Source: Neurospora tetraspora
Taxonomy: Eukaryota > Ascomycota > Sordariomycetes > Sordariales > Sordariaceae
Length of the DNA stretch: 64,000 bases
NCBI RefSeq assembly: GCF_033439725.1
Contig: NW_026944384.1
Coordinates: 3,472,001-3,536,000, forward strand
Reading direction: 5' to 3'
In this document: piece after piece, positions 47,580 through 59,863 of the stretch
Layout of the letters: each line of letters opens with the position of its first letter
Position numbering within the stretch: the first letter of the stretch is position 1
Made by a program: the position numbers and the translations under genes
The notes under the pieces: model-generated
What the model was told of the DNA's origin: nothing
The model's database searches: none
The model's input: the letters and a program-made list of their open reading frames with translations, nothing else

Positions 47580-48141
47580 ATGAAGGTCATGACACTCAAC
47601 TTTCTGACCTGCGCGGTCAAGAACTGCAAGTCGTCCAACGACTCGTTCCCGCTGCACCCCAAGGAGGCCGAGCTGGCCAAAGATGATATCGAGATCAACC
47701 CTCAACTTCTGATCAATGTCCTGCCCCGCATCGACTGGGCTGCTCTGCGGACCACCTCTACCGAGGTATGTTGAGCTCATTTCATTTTGCTTTTCAATCC
47801 GACTCACCATTCCGAACATATCCATCTCACACCTCCCTCCTCACACCTCACTCACCCTCCCACTCTTTCACTGAAACCCCAAAGTCTCTTCTCATCTCCC
47901 ATGAAATCTCAAACGAGTCCGTTACTAACAAACACAAACACAGCTCGGCTTCCCCACCCTCCCCGAGCAGCCCCCCTCGCCAGAGGACCTCCAGTCCGAC
48001 GAGGCTCTCCTCAAGGAGCTGCACGAGCTGCTCATGGAGACCCAGATGATGGAGGGCAAGCTCGTGTGCGGTCACTGCGGGCACGAGTACGCCGTCAAGA
48101 ACGGCGTGGCCAACTTCCTCTTGCCTAGCCACTTGGTATGA
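47580..48141 (+). CDS. trm112: TRM112 homologue, methyltransferase activator
   Basis: Exons 47580-47765 and 47944-48141, intron 178 nt (GTATGT donor, ACACAG acceptor), 127 residues, close to the 135 of yeast Trm112. The protein is a small zinc-binding partner that stabilises several methyltransferases acting on tRNA, rRNA and the release factor eRF1. It starts with the family sequence MKVMTLNFLTCAVKNCK; Cys11 and Cys16 pair with the C-terminal CGHCGHEY (Cys104, Cys107) to hold zinc. The ending GVANFLLPSHLV is the conserved part that lies in the partner's groove. Between them is the helical insert (LLKELHELLMETQMMEGKL) of eukaryotic members. All four zinc ligands are present. Confidence 0.95.
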
Positions 48142-48828
48142 GCGAAGCGCGAAACGGGGTGTTTTCATGGACTGGTTGGATCATTAGATCGGTTGGAGAC
48201 CGGTTGGAGAATATCCAATCGAGAAAGCTTCATCGGATGATCAGCGAGTGGTATGGATGAAGAAGCGGCTCTCACCATCGGGGAACGCGATGCTTGGCTG
48301 GCTACATACGGAGGAGCCATGAATGAGTGCTCTGGGTGACTGTTGAGGGTTGATCAAGGGCTACAGCATCGAGTTGTCCTTGAAGAGGACGATGAGTGAG
48401 AGGGGTTTGGAGGATCGGGAAAACCTTTTCTTGAGGGGCGGCTATTTCAGCATTTTACTTGTTCACTTTCAAGGCGTTCTGTGAGGGAAAATATCAATAG
48501 AGGATTACCTGGCAATATCAGCGGCATACAAAAAGGAATTCATTCACCAAGCGACGACAGATTGAAGGATTCAACACATATTTCGTGACTGTCATTGCTC
48601 ATGTGTACATTCTTGTTTTCATTCCCATCTTCTGTTGTTCTAGTGTACGAATGCGCAATGCTTTAATGATACTCAACCAAGAACAAGAACCCTCGAACTC
48701 CGACCTGACCCCAAAACCCATATAGCATGATTTTACAGCAAAACAAAACTTTCGTTCTACCGTATGCGCATCTGTTATTCGTTGCATCCCAAGCCCTAAA
48801 AAAGCTAAGAACAAGACCTCCAAGTAGT
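48142..48828. other. convergent 3' regions of TRM112 and the BIG1-type gene
   Basis: Non-coding; holds two poly(A) sites. Nothing else seen. Confidence 0.6.
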
Positions 48829-49916
48829 TTACTGCTGCTTCTTCTGCGCAGCCGGTCCCATCTCCTTGTCGAAAGCGCCATATGAGACTTCGAGACTACC
48901 GAGAGCCTTCAGTCCGACGCCAAGGATGGAGAGCATGACGATGAGAGCGATCAGGGCGACGAAAATACCTGATTCAGTGTCAGTCGAGTATCTGTGCAAA
49001 ACTACGGCTTGGAGAGTAACATACCAGGAGTGAAGAACTGATACTTCACAAACAGCGGGCGGTTATCATATGTGGTGTTGCCATTGTCCTTGCCCTCCTG
49101 AGAGCCAAAATCTCCACGCTTGAGATCCATATGGACTGGCTCGATAAAGTCAGGCTGGTAGGCCTTGAACTCGTTAGGGTCTGAGACCATGACAAGGGTA
49201 TAGTCGCTCTCGAGGGTGTCGAGCATAAGACCCAGCTGATCGTCTGTAGTTGCACATGTTAACATGAGTCCAGACCTAATAGCCAACTCGCGATCCGAAC
49301 TGAACATACCATTAGAGGCCAGAATTTGCTCCCTCTTATCCTTGTGCTCCAAGGAAGGCAGATGCGTGAGATCAACCTTGACGATACCGGCAACCTTCCC
49401 CTTGCCCGCGCAGGCTTCCTTCACATAATCCTCCAACGAATGGGTTGAGAGGTCACCGACTACCTCCGCAACGCTGAACCGGCCCTGGATTTCCTTGCTG
49501 GCGATTGTGTCGCATAGACTACGCATTTTGCAGTGAGAGCCATCGCGGATATCGGCGGCGTGCACGTTCGGCTGGGAGACGATAACGTAGTCCCTCGTGG
49601 GACAAGAGGAGAGGATCTCCTTGGCGGAAGCAATTACTTGATTGCTGGTCTGGAGCTGATCGTATTTTTCGGGTGTGTTGAGCCTGGTAATCACAGTTTC
49701 AACCGGTCAGCATCATCAGTTCGAATCAAGCATGAATGCGCAAGGTGGTTTGGATGTGGCACAAGAATCATGATGGCGCGAAGGCAAGGGACACCACTCG
49801 CGGCGACAATTGGACATGACGTACTTGGAGGTGGAAAAGAGGACAAATGGTGAAGAGTCAGAAAAGGCATGCACCGCCGTGTAGGCGAGCAGAGTTGTTG
49901 CTATTGAGAGTTGCAT
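48829..49916 (-). CDS. big1: BIG1-type ER membrane protein
   Basis: Read on the minus strand with exons 49916-49825, 49683-49310, 49243-49025 and 48968-48829, giving 274 residues. The first exon codes a signal peptide (MQLSIATTLLAYTAVHAF) and FSDSSPFVLFSTSK, the typical start of BIG1 proteins. The lumenal domain follows (LNTPEKYDQLQTSNQVIA onward), then QFFTPGIFVALIALIVMLSI, a single membrane helix, and a short cytosolic tail ending in KKQQ. In yeast, Big1 is needed for beta-1,6-glucan of the cell wall; related proteins resemble V-ATPase accessory subunits. The intron 49244-49309 is 66 nt, has a strong GTATGT donor and contains no stop in frame, so retaining it would add 22 residues. I prefer splicing because it restores the expected NDDQLG.. 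continuity. Introns 1 and 3 are 141 and 56 nt. Confidence 0.85.
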
Positions 49917-50365
49917 GGTTGATAGGTTATGCACACCTCTCTCCGATGTCGTCGTCGTCGTTGGTTGTTGTGTTGGAGATGCGAATGGTGTAGTGTACAA
50001 CCGGTAGCGTGGTGTAGCTCCAGGATCCAGACTGGAGCCCGGGAGCGTGGATGTCACTGCACTTGGGAGAGTGCCTGGCGTCTGCTGCATGGGATTGGGT
50101 GCTGGACGTGCGACCGAGCGGCAGGCTATGGGCGGCTTGACGCCACCGTCAGAGGTGGGGCGGTAAGAAAGGGCAGAATCCGATAAGGCCGCTTCCTGCA
50201 TCGAGTGAACCTTCGAACAGGGGGGGTGCTATCAGTAAATTTACAGTTGACCTAGACCCGTCGCTACATTCAAACATCCATCCTTCCCGTCCTTACCTCG
50301 ACTTCTTGTTCTCTCCACACCACACAACGAACCAAACGAACTTTCCACCCAAACTCAACGTCATA
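49917..50365. other. divergent promoter region, BIG1-type gene and NOL12-type gene
   Basis: 0.45 kb between two genes that point away from each other. No other feature seen. Confidence 0.6.
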
Positions 50366-51129
50366 ATGGAGAGGGACCCAGCATTCTTCGCCGCCCCAAG
50401 GCCCAAAAAGGAGGGGCTCATTCCGCCACCCAAGAAGCGCAAGACGGTGCACAAGGTCGAGGAAATCACATTCGACAAGGACGCCCGCACCGAGTATCTT
50501 ACCGGTTTCCACAAGCGCAAACAGGCCCGCATCAAGGCTGCGAAGGCGCAAGCAGAGGAAGAGGCACGGCTGGAACGAATCAGGTTGAGGAAGCAGGTAC
50601 GTACTGGACGACCGCTGTTTCTTTCCTGTTCCATGGCAGCAATTCTAATCTACGGCGGGTACAGATCAGAGAGGAGCGCCAGAAGAACCTCGAGGAACAT
50701 ATCCAAACAGTGCACAAGCTTCTCCACGAGGCAGAGCGTGCCGGCACAGACGACAAAACCGCCGAGAAGAAGTCAGACGACGAGTGGGACGGGATATCCG
50801 AGGACGAAGTAGCGGAAGAGCCTGCGCTTGATGTTGAGGAGGAGTACATCGATGAGGACCGCTACACGACCGTGACAGTAGAAGCTGTCAGCGTAGATAG
50901 GGACGGCATCCACAAACCACGGACTTTGAAGGACGAAGAAGATTCCGAGACGGAGAAGAACAACAAGAAGAAGAAGGCGGCTGAAGAGGCGGCGCAGCAA
51001 GAGGCCGACAAGAAGTCAAAACGAAACTTCCCCGAGAAAAAGAAGAAGAGGAAATTCACATACGAAAGCCGGCATGACCGAAACGTCACAGAGAGGAAAC
51101 AGAGGGCAAAGAAAGCGAAGCGGTCGTAA
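50366..51129 (+). CDS. NOL12/RRP17-type nucleolar protein
   Basis: Exons 50366-50596 and 50665-51129, intron 68 nt (GTACGT donor, CTAAT branch, TACAG acceptor), 231 residues, the size of yeast Rrp17. The family acts in the nucleolus in 5' trimming of pre-rRNA for the large subunit. The match is in the first half: KKRKTVHKVEEITFDKDART, EYLTGFHKRKQARIKAAKAQ and the following charged helix up to NLEEHIQTVHKLL. The middle is acidic (DDEWDGISEDEVAEEP) and the end is very Lys/Arg-rich with several nuclear/nucleolar localisation signals (EKKKKRKFTYESRHDRNVTE). Start: first ATG, CATAATG context, after a C-rich leader. Confidence 0.88.
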
Positions 51130-51436
51130 TAGGTTAGATGATGAAGGAAATAATCTACCGCTGTTCCTGACAGCGGTTTCCCTTACAATATTTAGATCTT
51201 GTTTAAGTACAAAATGTGCAATGCTGGGATGATGGATTATGCTTTGAACTAGTAGGGTAATATGAGTTGTACGAGGAAGTGAGATGACGGTTTGGCTTGT
51301 CCGTCTTATCTCCCCATCCGACAACCCGAGGACAAACGGCATAAAGGGTCAGGCTGATATTCTCGATGCGGTGACGCTGTGAACAAACGTAAAGAAAGGA
51401 ATTTCCACCATGTTCCGACTGCATCTGTTAACCAAC
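51130..51436. other. convergent 3' regions of the NOL12-type and tropomyosin genes
   Basis: Short non-coding spacer of about 0.3 kb with two poly(A) sites expected. Confidence 0.6.
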
Positions 51437-52272
51437 TTAGATGTTGGCAATATCGGCCTGGAACTCCTCCAAACTCTTCTGTACCTCGGCGTACTTCTTG
51501 GCCATCTCCTCGTACTTGGACTCCCACTGGTCGCGCTCGTTCTCGAGGGCCTGAACCTTGCGCTCGAAGTGGCCGGCCTTGACGTCGGTCTGGCGAAGCC
51601 TGTAAAGGGAGAAAAACAGCACGTTAGTCTAAGCTGCCGCAAAGAAAAGGGGTTCAGGGGCACAGGGGGGTCAGGGCCCCCAGTCTCATCGTCCGGGAGC
51701 GGGTGTATTTCGATGCGAACGTACTTCTCGTTGGTCTCGCGGAGAGTCTTGTCAGCCTCCTCGGCCTCCTCTTCAAGAAGTTGAAGTCTCCGTGTCAGCG
51801 TCTCGTTCTGAGTGCCAGTCTGCGCGCCATCCTCGGCGGCGCTCTTCAACTCCTTAACCTGGGTCTCAAGCTTGTCCACCTCACTTTCTAGCACGCTGTT
51901 CTTGTGGGAGAGGGAGGTGATCTCCTGCTCCTTCTGGAGGTTCTCCTGCTCGAGGACCTTGATCTTGGACTGGAGGTCCTCGACCTTGGCCGCAGCCTCG
52001 TCAGCCTCGAGGCGGAGCTGGTTCATTTTCTGCAAACATGATCGCGCTGGTCAGCATTTTGTCGACAAAGAGCATCGCAATGGTAGTATCGAGCGGTCGC
52101 GGGCATGTTTAGACCTTGACGGGCAGGCCTGGGAAACACGGATGTGGTGGTGGCCGTAGCTGACTGTTGCTCCCATTAAGGGGTTACGCATCGCTGGGCA
52201 GTTGGTGGGGTCCACAACAGGGATCAAGCTCTCGAAAGCGGTGATGTTTCTTACCTCCTTGATGCGATCCAT
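51437..52272 (-). CDS. tpm1: tropomyosin
   Basis: Minus-strand exons 52272-52255, 52029-51725 and 51599-51437, with introns of 225 and 125 nt, give 161 residues, the length of yeast Tpm2. Tropomyosin is a two-stranded coiled coil that lies along actin cables and regulates formin and myosin action at the hyphal tip and the septum. The tiny first exon codes only MDRIKE; the second begins KMNQLRLEADEAAAKVEDLQ and shows an unbroken heptad pattern to the end (ERDQWESKYEEMAKKYAEVQ). No proline interrupts the coil. The long first intron right behind the start codon is common in highly expressed fungal cytoskeleton genes. The end SLEEFQADIANI fits the family, and the splice phases (0 and 2) close exactly. 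Confidence 0.95.
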
Positions 52273-52920
52273 TGTGTCGGTATTAGGTGTTTGTGAAGTA
52301 GAAAGGTGTGATTAGAAGAGCGCGATGGTGCGAGTTGAATTGTATCTCGAGTGCGAAAAGGGCAGCTTATGAAGATGGTGTGGATGTGTGGTTGGGTTGA
52401 TGGAAGGGAAGAGGAGAAGTGGAAGGTAGCGGACAGATGATAGTGGGTTTCCAATATGGGAGTGCCCCTCCCCTCCATAACGGCTGCCTGCGTTGTCTCC
52501 CTCGCCTGCCGTGACTTGGGAGAGACGGGAACCATACATCGTGCCCAGATCGGGGGTCCAGCTGGTCCTGTTGACCCAGTGCATCAGTGCGCCAGCGGGC
52601 GGTCTGGCAAGTCTACCCATCTGAATGGGCTGTCCCGCTGTCTTTCAATTTCCATCCCCATCCACTGGGACTTGTCGGTCTGGTCCCAGGGCATCTCCTG
52701 GAATCCAACAAGGGGTCGGCTCAAAGTGGGGCAAGTCAAGTTGACCAACTCACTCCGTTGCTCAGCCAACGCTTCGCCCAATTCACCCACAAACAGACCG
52801 ACGGCTCCAAGCACTTGAACTGAAGAGCATACAATTTACTGGACCCTTTCTCCGCGCAACCTATATACGACTTCACAGAATTTCGTCTGTCTGGGAGCAA
52901 TCCCGTAGCAACACAACAAG
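52273..52920. other. divergent promoter region, tropomyosin and securin-like genes
   Basis: 0.65 kb between genes pointing apart. No other feature seen. Confidence 0.6.
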
Positions 52921-54315
52921 ATGTTGGCAGCACATCAAGATCAAGAAAATCGCATCGCGCATCAAGCTGGCAACGCCAAACAACTTCCAGCAAAGACACC
53001 CGGCGCTTTGTACCCGAAAACGCCGTTGAAGGTCCCACTCAACGATGAAAACACCACTCGAGTGTTTGCCGGAAAGGGCACGGTTGCAAAAGGCGATAAT
53101 GGCTTCACCAAGGGAACTCGGGCAAACATGATGACGCCCGGTGAGTACTCTTGATCCCTTTCCACGGTTGTAAGAGGTTGGTTGCGCAAAGAATATGGGT
53201 TAACCATCATCACAGCCCCTCGAACTGCCAGAGCACCGCTCGGGAACAAAACCACCAACGCAAAGGCAAGAGCGGCACAGCAAACCGGTGGAGGCAAGGA
53301 ACGAGGCGGCGATCTCAAGTCAACCGTGAAGCCAACGACGACCCTTCGTCAAAAGCAAGCCGCACCGCAGACCCAAGACCCCAAGCTGGACGTGCATGTC
53401 GATATCAAGCCGAAAAGTGACCAAGAGGAGGAGATCGAGTACTGTCCTCCCCCGGCCCAGGACCTCCCGTACGAGTCCGACGTCCTCCCTGCGCACGCCT
53501 TGACCTTCGAGTCGTTGAAGTCCGAGAACATGTTCAAGGGATATTACGAGTATTACTACAAGAAGGTGGACGACAATGGAATGACAGCCAAGGAGAGGGA
53601 AATGGCAGAGCGGCAACAACGCGACTTTGCACGCGGCGACGAACAAATCAAGAAAGACATGGAGGAGTTCGACTGGAGCATTGGCGACATCCCTGAGAGC
53701 AAGGATCTCTTTAAGAAGACTCAAGTGGACGCAACTGCAGTTGCTCGCTCCGGAGAAACCAAGAAGATTGGGCGCCTACCAAGCAGGCCGCCTAGTACAT
53801 TGGTAGCCCGAAGAGCTGCTTCCGCTCTGTCCCATACTTCCGCGAGGGAACGAAGCATATCCCGCCCACAATTGAATGGCAAGCCCTCTTTGACGGCCAT
53901 TAACAAAGGCAGTCTCTTTGCGCGCAAGCCGTCTCTATCAAACGCAAGTCACGCCAGAACCCTGTCGAAGGATCGTCCAACCTCCAGTGCAACATCCCGG
54001 AACACTCTAGGATACACCAGAGGCAGATCTGTTTCCGAGGCTGCAAGGCCGGCCAGCGCTGCTGCCAGTAACCAACAGCAATCTGGGCCAAGGCCTCGCA
54101 CTTTCTCCCGCACCAGCAGCTTGGTGTCGAATGGGTCAGAAAGCACCATCACGCCAGCGCGGTTTGCGCAGGCCCAGACAACACAAGAGTTTCAGAAGCC
54201 ACTCGGGCTTCTCTCCATCTTCACCCATGATGAGGAAGAAGAGCACAGTGACCATGAGACTGTGCCACATTTTGACGATTCCGACGATGATTTCCAACTC
54301 TCTACCGACTTCTGA
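52921..54315 (+). CDS. probable securin (Cut2/Pds1-type separase inhibitor)
   Basis: Exons 52921-53140 and 53216-54315, intron 75 nt (GTGAGT donor, CACAG acceptor), 439 residues. The order of motifs matches fission yeast Cut2 as I remember it: a short N-terminal part with QEN (KEN-like) and TPLKVPLNDENTTR; a destruction-box-like RAPLGNKTTN at residues 79-88, close to RAPLGSTKQ of Cut2; and EEIEYCPPP at about 145-153, close to DIEYMPPP. The latter looks like the pseudosubstrate that sits in the separase active site: separase cuts after ExxR, and here proline (P151) stands in place of the arginine after EYC. The remainder is low complexity, Ser/Arg-rich with many possible Cdk and Aurora sites, and ends in a short acidic tail (FDDSDDDFQL). 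Securin would hold separase until APC/C destroys it at anaphase. Overall similarity is low, so I call it probable. Confidence 0.7.
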
Positions 54316-55779
54316 GCACAGGCGTTCGTTGCAGGTCGACCACTTACTGGGCAGCCTTTCGGTTCATTTCTCTACATGAGTGGCGTTCGTGTTTTATTGT
54401 TACGGAGTTGAATGACTGGGTGGTAAAATGGATTATTACGATGGTTGGTTGGTTGGTTGGTTGGTTGTTTGATTGGCCTGGTCGGTTCTTTTACGCACTA
54501 TGCGATGTTAAGATCAAGCGCCTCTATGCCCGGTTGGCATTGGGAATGGGTTGGTTCCATGGTGTGGAATATTCATTGTCGGAGCAAGCATGATTGATTT
54601 GGCGTCGATTGGGAAGAAAGGCAAATAAATGGCTATAATGATGATGTTCCCACACCTTGTTCGGTGTTGGGAATTTGTAACCGTATAGGCTGTCATATGG
54701 CAGTGCAGGGAACAACAACCTTGTGGTTTTTACTATATTCAACAATGAGACGATTTTAGCACTCTGTGTAAACAGCAGAAAGCGAGTCTTTGAACCTTGC
54801 TATTGTTAGCTTAAACTTGGAACAAATTGCAGTTTCCGGTCGTCAGTTGTTGGTATTGCATGCGATTGTCACCAACACATAGTCTTGAGCCAACAGCTCC
54901 AACAGAAGTGTTCTTCAGACTTCAATCCCTTTGTGGTGATGGAGACAAACAACATAGTTGTGCGAAGATGCAATGACGCAGTTGGTTGTAAGGGAAATGG
55001 TAAACCGACAGTGGACACAGTGACATGTGGATGCTCTACCCCGGGCCTCTTTGCGCTTTCACGTTCTTGGCGGAAGACACCAGACGCGACAAATGAAGCG
55101 CGACACGGGCTTTAATTGCTGATGCACAGACCAGCTGGATGCTTGGCGCAGGACGGACCTGAGAGTAGCTTTCCGCTTTTGGCTTAGCAAATCCCCTTAT
55201 CCGCCTGCCGCCATTGATTGCTCTTCACACCCGACGCTTCTTTCAACTTTCAGCGGCCGGCGCACAACCCGGTCTGCGCTGCCCATGCCCTTGTGCCCTT
55301 GACGCACCTCCTTGAACACTCTCAAACTTTCGACTTCATTCAATCCCGCCACGATTTTGCACTGCTCACAACCATCGTCTCCCAGCGTTTTCCGTGTCGC
55401 CGACGTCAGCAGGGCTCGCCGTCTTTATTTGATCCAGATTCATTCCTTCCTTCGCACACAATCGAGCTCACCACGCCCTCATTCGCTGCCCCGTTCACCA
55501 GCCAGTCACCCCCCCGTTCAGCGTCCAGCGTCAGCGCCCGCCCTGATCGGCAAAAGCCCAGTCCCGCCCGTCCTGTCGCGTGGTTCTCTCTCGCTCTGCA
55601 CGCGCGCGTGATTCTCCCCTTCAAAAAGTTATCGCAGCTCACGTCGCCCTCGACTTCGGCCACGGCCCAGCTCAATCCGCCCGCATCGATCCCCTCATGC
55701 ATGCTATCTCGCAGTATCGCCGACTCGAGTGATGATGGTAGGAGGAAGGCGGGAGAGGTAGACGTTCCCCATTCTCGCA
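54316..55779. other. intergenic: securin-like 3' region and long set-1 leader
   Basis: Contains the GGTT repeat at 54443-54466 and, from about 55200, a C-rich stretch that looks like the set-1 leader. The 230-codon open frame 55218-55910 starts at a non-ATG codon, is out of phase with nothing conserved and overlaps the set-1 start in another frame; I do not call it. Confidence 0.55.
54443..54466 (+). repeat. (GGTT)6 microsatellite
   Basis: Six perfect copies of GGTT in the 3' region of the securin-like gene. A likely length-variable marker. Confidence 0.9.
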
Positions 55780-58700
55780 ATGTCTCGGTCGTCCGGTGCG
55801 AGTTTCGCTCAGTTCTTCCCTGCCGCTCCGCGGGCTGCCAGGGACAGAGCTACGGAGCGCGAGCGGGCAAGACTGAGAGCGCAAGCTTCTCCGCCCACGC
55901 AGCCAGTTGACACGAACGGTCATCGCACTCCCTTGTCCTCATTCACTTCCAACCGATCTGATGACGGAGCCAGTCCTGGCCGCTCACACATAACCTCTCT
56001 CAATCACAGCTCATCCGCCGGTGCTGACGCAACCCGCCCTCCGCTTGAAGATACCGAGTCGCTGCCCGGCGACACGCTAAACACGGTTGGCTCTGCAAGC
56101 TCGCATGCGAGCACAAGCTCATCCATCTTCAGTTCCTCCACGCGACAGCTCGCCATGGCCTCAGCTTCAGTGAGGAACTCTCACACTCACAACTCCACCA
56201 CCCCTCTCACAACCGCCGACTCACCGTCATCCTTATATCTCTCTACATCCCTTCATGCGAAGCCGCACTCCGTCTCGCCCCATCATGCCGACAAGCAAAA
56301 CGGCCTGACACCGACACTCAATGGCTCGGCCACTGAGTCCCTCGTCCCTCTACCTGACGGTACCGAACGTGTCCCTCCCCGCGACCCTAGTCGCTCCGTC
56401 TTGTGCACCATATGCACATATGATCCTCTCCTGGACAAAAAACTCTCGAGCTCCGAAAAGAAAAAGGCGAAACCTATATATAAGGATTATGGCTTGGTAC
56501 GTACACTGAACACGTCGGCGTGGAGGGGGGAGCGTCATCTTTGTGAATCAATTGGCTAATACTGCTTATAGAACGATGAAGATGACGCTCCCCCTTCAGA
56601 TCCACGCCTGGCGCACGGCGGGAAACTCAGCTACATCAACGTCAACTTTCACCTCCCTAAAGCCCAATTGATCGATGCGCCGAGCAACCTGAAGCCCTAT
56701 CCATATGACCCCAAGACCTCCTGTGGCCCCGGACCCCCAGTCCAAATTCTTGTGAGAGGCTTCAATCCTTTGATCGCCTTCACAAAGGTCACTACCATAT
56801 TCGCATCCTTCGGCGACATTGCGGAAAGCAGCAACAAGATGCACCCAGAAACGGGAAGCTATCTCGGCTTCGCGACGATCCGGTACAAAGACTCGAAACC
56901 GACCCCTTCGCGACCCGTACCTGTTCCTGCTCATCAAGCTGCCAGGAGAGCTGTCCGAGGAATGCACGGGAGGAGGATAGAGGCCAACCAAGTCCGCGTC
57001 GAGTTCGACCCCGAAGGCCGAAAGAGCAAGGCCTTGATGGAGGCTGTTCTTAAAAAGAGCAGGGAAACATCGCAGACCCCAAGCGCTGCCTACAAGATTC
57101 CTACCGGGCCTAAACCAAGAGCTGGGGAGGTTATCCCCGGACCGCCGCCAACGGCCCCCAAAGGCCCAGCAGCGCACCGAGCCCTCGGAGGCTCCGAAGC
57201 CGGTTGGACCTCAACCAAGCCTCGACATCCCAGCATCATCGAGACCGAACCGATCATCAATCACATTAAGAGCGAGCCGTATATTTTTGTGGCGCACGAG
57301 TATGTTCCAGTGATGCCGACAACTGTGGCTCATATGAAGAAGCGGCTCAAGCAATATGGGTTTGATGACATTCGTGCGGATAGGACGGGCTACTACATTA
57401 TCTTCCGCGATTCCCATTATGGCCGGGACGAAGCAAGCAAGTGCTATAATTCCGCCAACGACACAGCATTCTTCACATACAGCATGGTCATGGAGCTTCA
57501 CCTTTTCGGTACGGTGGGCAAAAGCTCAAGGAGCTCTGAGGACCATCGCAGGCACAGCTATAGTTCGGAGAAAAGGCCGCCACCCGAGCACCGACAACGT
57601 GATGATCAAGATCGGCGTCGCCGTGATGAAGAGGCGGACATTGAGGAGGAGAAGAAACAGCGGGCCAAGAACCTCGATCCAGTTAAGGAGGCTGCCGAAG
57701 TAATACGACGAGAAATGACGGAGCATTTACTCAAGACCATCCGTACCAAGATCACCCTTCCCGCAGTCTTCGACTATCTTAACCCGGTCAATCATGCCGC
57801 AAAGCGGCGTAAGCTTAACATTGATGACTCCCACAGTGGTACGATTCCATCGATTGTCTTCGATGATTCTGAAGACAGATCTTCTCCAGTTGGTACTCCG
57901 AACTCGAGAGCCGACCCAATCGAGAGGCGTACGGCTCGCGCTGATGTTTCAACATTACGGGTCCGAAAGCTGAAGAGCAGGGGACTGAATGCTCGAAAAC
58001 ATGGATTCAACGATCCGTTTGCGCGAGCACGACCCACGCAACGAGTAGATCTCCGGTCTCTGCATCATCGTCTTAACTCCGATAGTGACGATGATTCTGA
58101 TGATGGTGTGGATAACCGATATTCTATGATCCGGGACACAGAGGAACCGGAGTCTCGGCCAAGGAGCCGTATGAGTTCGGAGGAGGACCGGAACAAAGAG
58201 GAAATTGGGTCCTGGGTTGCTGGTGAAGACGATTCAATGACGGAGGCCAGCTTCGCTCTTAACGATACATCAGCCCTGCTAAAGAAGCGAAAACTGGACC
58301 TTCCAGTAGAAACGGCTATCAAGCGGCAAAAGAAAGCTGAGGAGCTCTTCGAGGCGACTATCACACGCATCGAGACCGAACTGCCTTCACAGGAGCAGGC
58401 TGTGGAGTCTGCTACCCTCCCAGGCATCGAAGCTCCATTGGATGGCCTACCTGACGCCGACGTTAAAGCCGAACCGGCAGAGGACAAGGAGACTGATGAC
58501 TCGCGGTTGCCAACCCCTATACCGGACAACACAAAACCGAAGAAGAAGGCCAAAGCCAAGAAGAAATCCAAAAAGCAGATCTTCGAGGAGCGCGAGGCGC
58601 TCAAGAAGCAGCAACAGGAGATATTTGAGAGAGAGGCTCTTCGGGCCGCCGGGATTGAAGACATTGAAGCTACCCCGGACGTTGAAGCGAAATCCCAGGT

Positions 58701-59863
58701 TGGTGAACCCGAACCTGTACCTGAACCTGAACTCGAAACAAAAGGGGAAGCCCCCGAGGCTCCTCCGACAGAAAGCAAACCTGATCTGGATCCTGAATTG
58801 TACCCATCCGAGGCCGTTGACGCTCTCGTCCTACCCAAGGATTTCCACTTGGATATTGGAACCCTGAAAGTGGTGCCATTACAAGGCGAGGATGGGCCAG
58901 ATACCCAGAGGCTCCAAAGAAAGTTTGGTACCGGTAAGCTTGGATGTGATGCTGAGCTGTGGCTCTGGAGACGGAGTCGTATCCGGCAACTCAACTCGGA
59001 GGATGGGTCAACGGATAAACCCGTCGGAATTGGCGGTTATTATGTGCCGAATCCGACTGGATGTGCCAGGACCGAGGGTGTCAAGAAAATTCTCAACTCT
59101 GAGAAGTCCAAGTATCTTCCCCATCATATCAAGGTCAAGAAGGCCAGAGAAGAGCGGGAAAAGAATGCCAAGAACGGAAACACCAACTCTGTCGCTGCTG
59201 CCGCAGAAGCAGCCAGGCTCGCAGCAGATAGCCTGGTGGCCAAGGGCAATTCGCGTGCCAACCGTGTCAACAACCGCCGATACGTTGCGGAGATCAACGA
59301 TCAGCGGAAGAACTTTGGGCAAGATTCGGATGTCTTACGGTTCAACCAGCTTAAGAAGCGAAAGAAGCCAGTGAAATTTGCCCGGTCCGCCATTCATAAC
59401 TGGGGTCTTTACGCAATGGAAAATATCAACAAAGATGACATGATCATCGAGTACGTTGGTGAGGAAGTCCGACAGCAGATTGCCGAACTTCGCGAAGCCA
59501 GATACCTCAAGAGCGGCATCGGTAGCAGCTACCTCTTCCGCATCGACGATAACACCGTTATTGATGCGACGAAGAAGGGCGGTATTGCCCGATTCATCAA
59601 CCACAGCTGCATGCCCAATTGTACAGCCAAGATCATCAAGGTGGAAGGGAGCAAGCGCATCGTTATCTATGCGCTCCGCGACATTGCTCAGAGTAAGTCT
59701 TCATGGTAGAAAGCGGCATGAGATGTAGTGAGAAATCGAGCTAACGCGGCGTGTTATAGACGAAGAGTTGACGTACGACTACAAGTTCGAGCGTGAGATC
59801 GGAAGCACGGATCGTATCCCCTGCTTGTGCGGAACAGCAGCATGCAAGGGTTTCCTCAACTGA
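55780..59863 (+). CDS. set-1: SET1 histone H3 lysine-4 methyltransferase
   Basis: Exons 55780-56496, 56572-59692 and 59760-59863, with introns of 75 and 67 nt, give 1313 residues. SET1 is the catalytic subunit of COMPASS and methylates H3K4 at transcribed genes. Residues 1-235 are Ser/Thr-rich and disordered. An RRM-like domain begins with [17 protein letters not shown] (about 300); a second, SET1-associated RRM follows with [21 protein letters not shown] long charged middle part precedes the n-SET region ([35 protein letters not shown]). The SET domain fills about 1175-1295: [20 protein letters not shown], the catalytic [15 protein letters not shown] and ELTYDYKFE. The post-SET motif [13 protein letters not shown] (CxCx4C) ends the protein and is split off on the last exon. 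If that last intron were retained, the protein would lose its post-SET cysteines. Confidence 0.96.

Noticed and set aside
55218-55910. 230-codon frame across the set-1 leader and start
   Set aside because: Begins at a non-ATG codon in a C-rich leader, overlaps set-1 in another frame and shows no conserved pattern.
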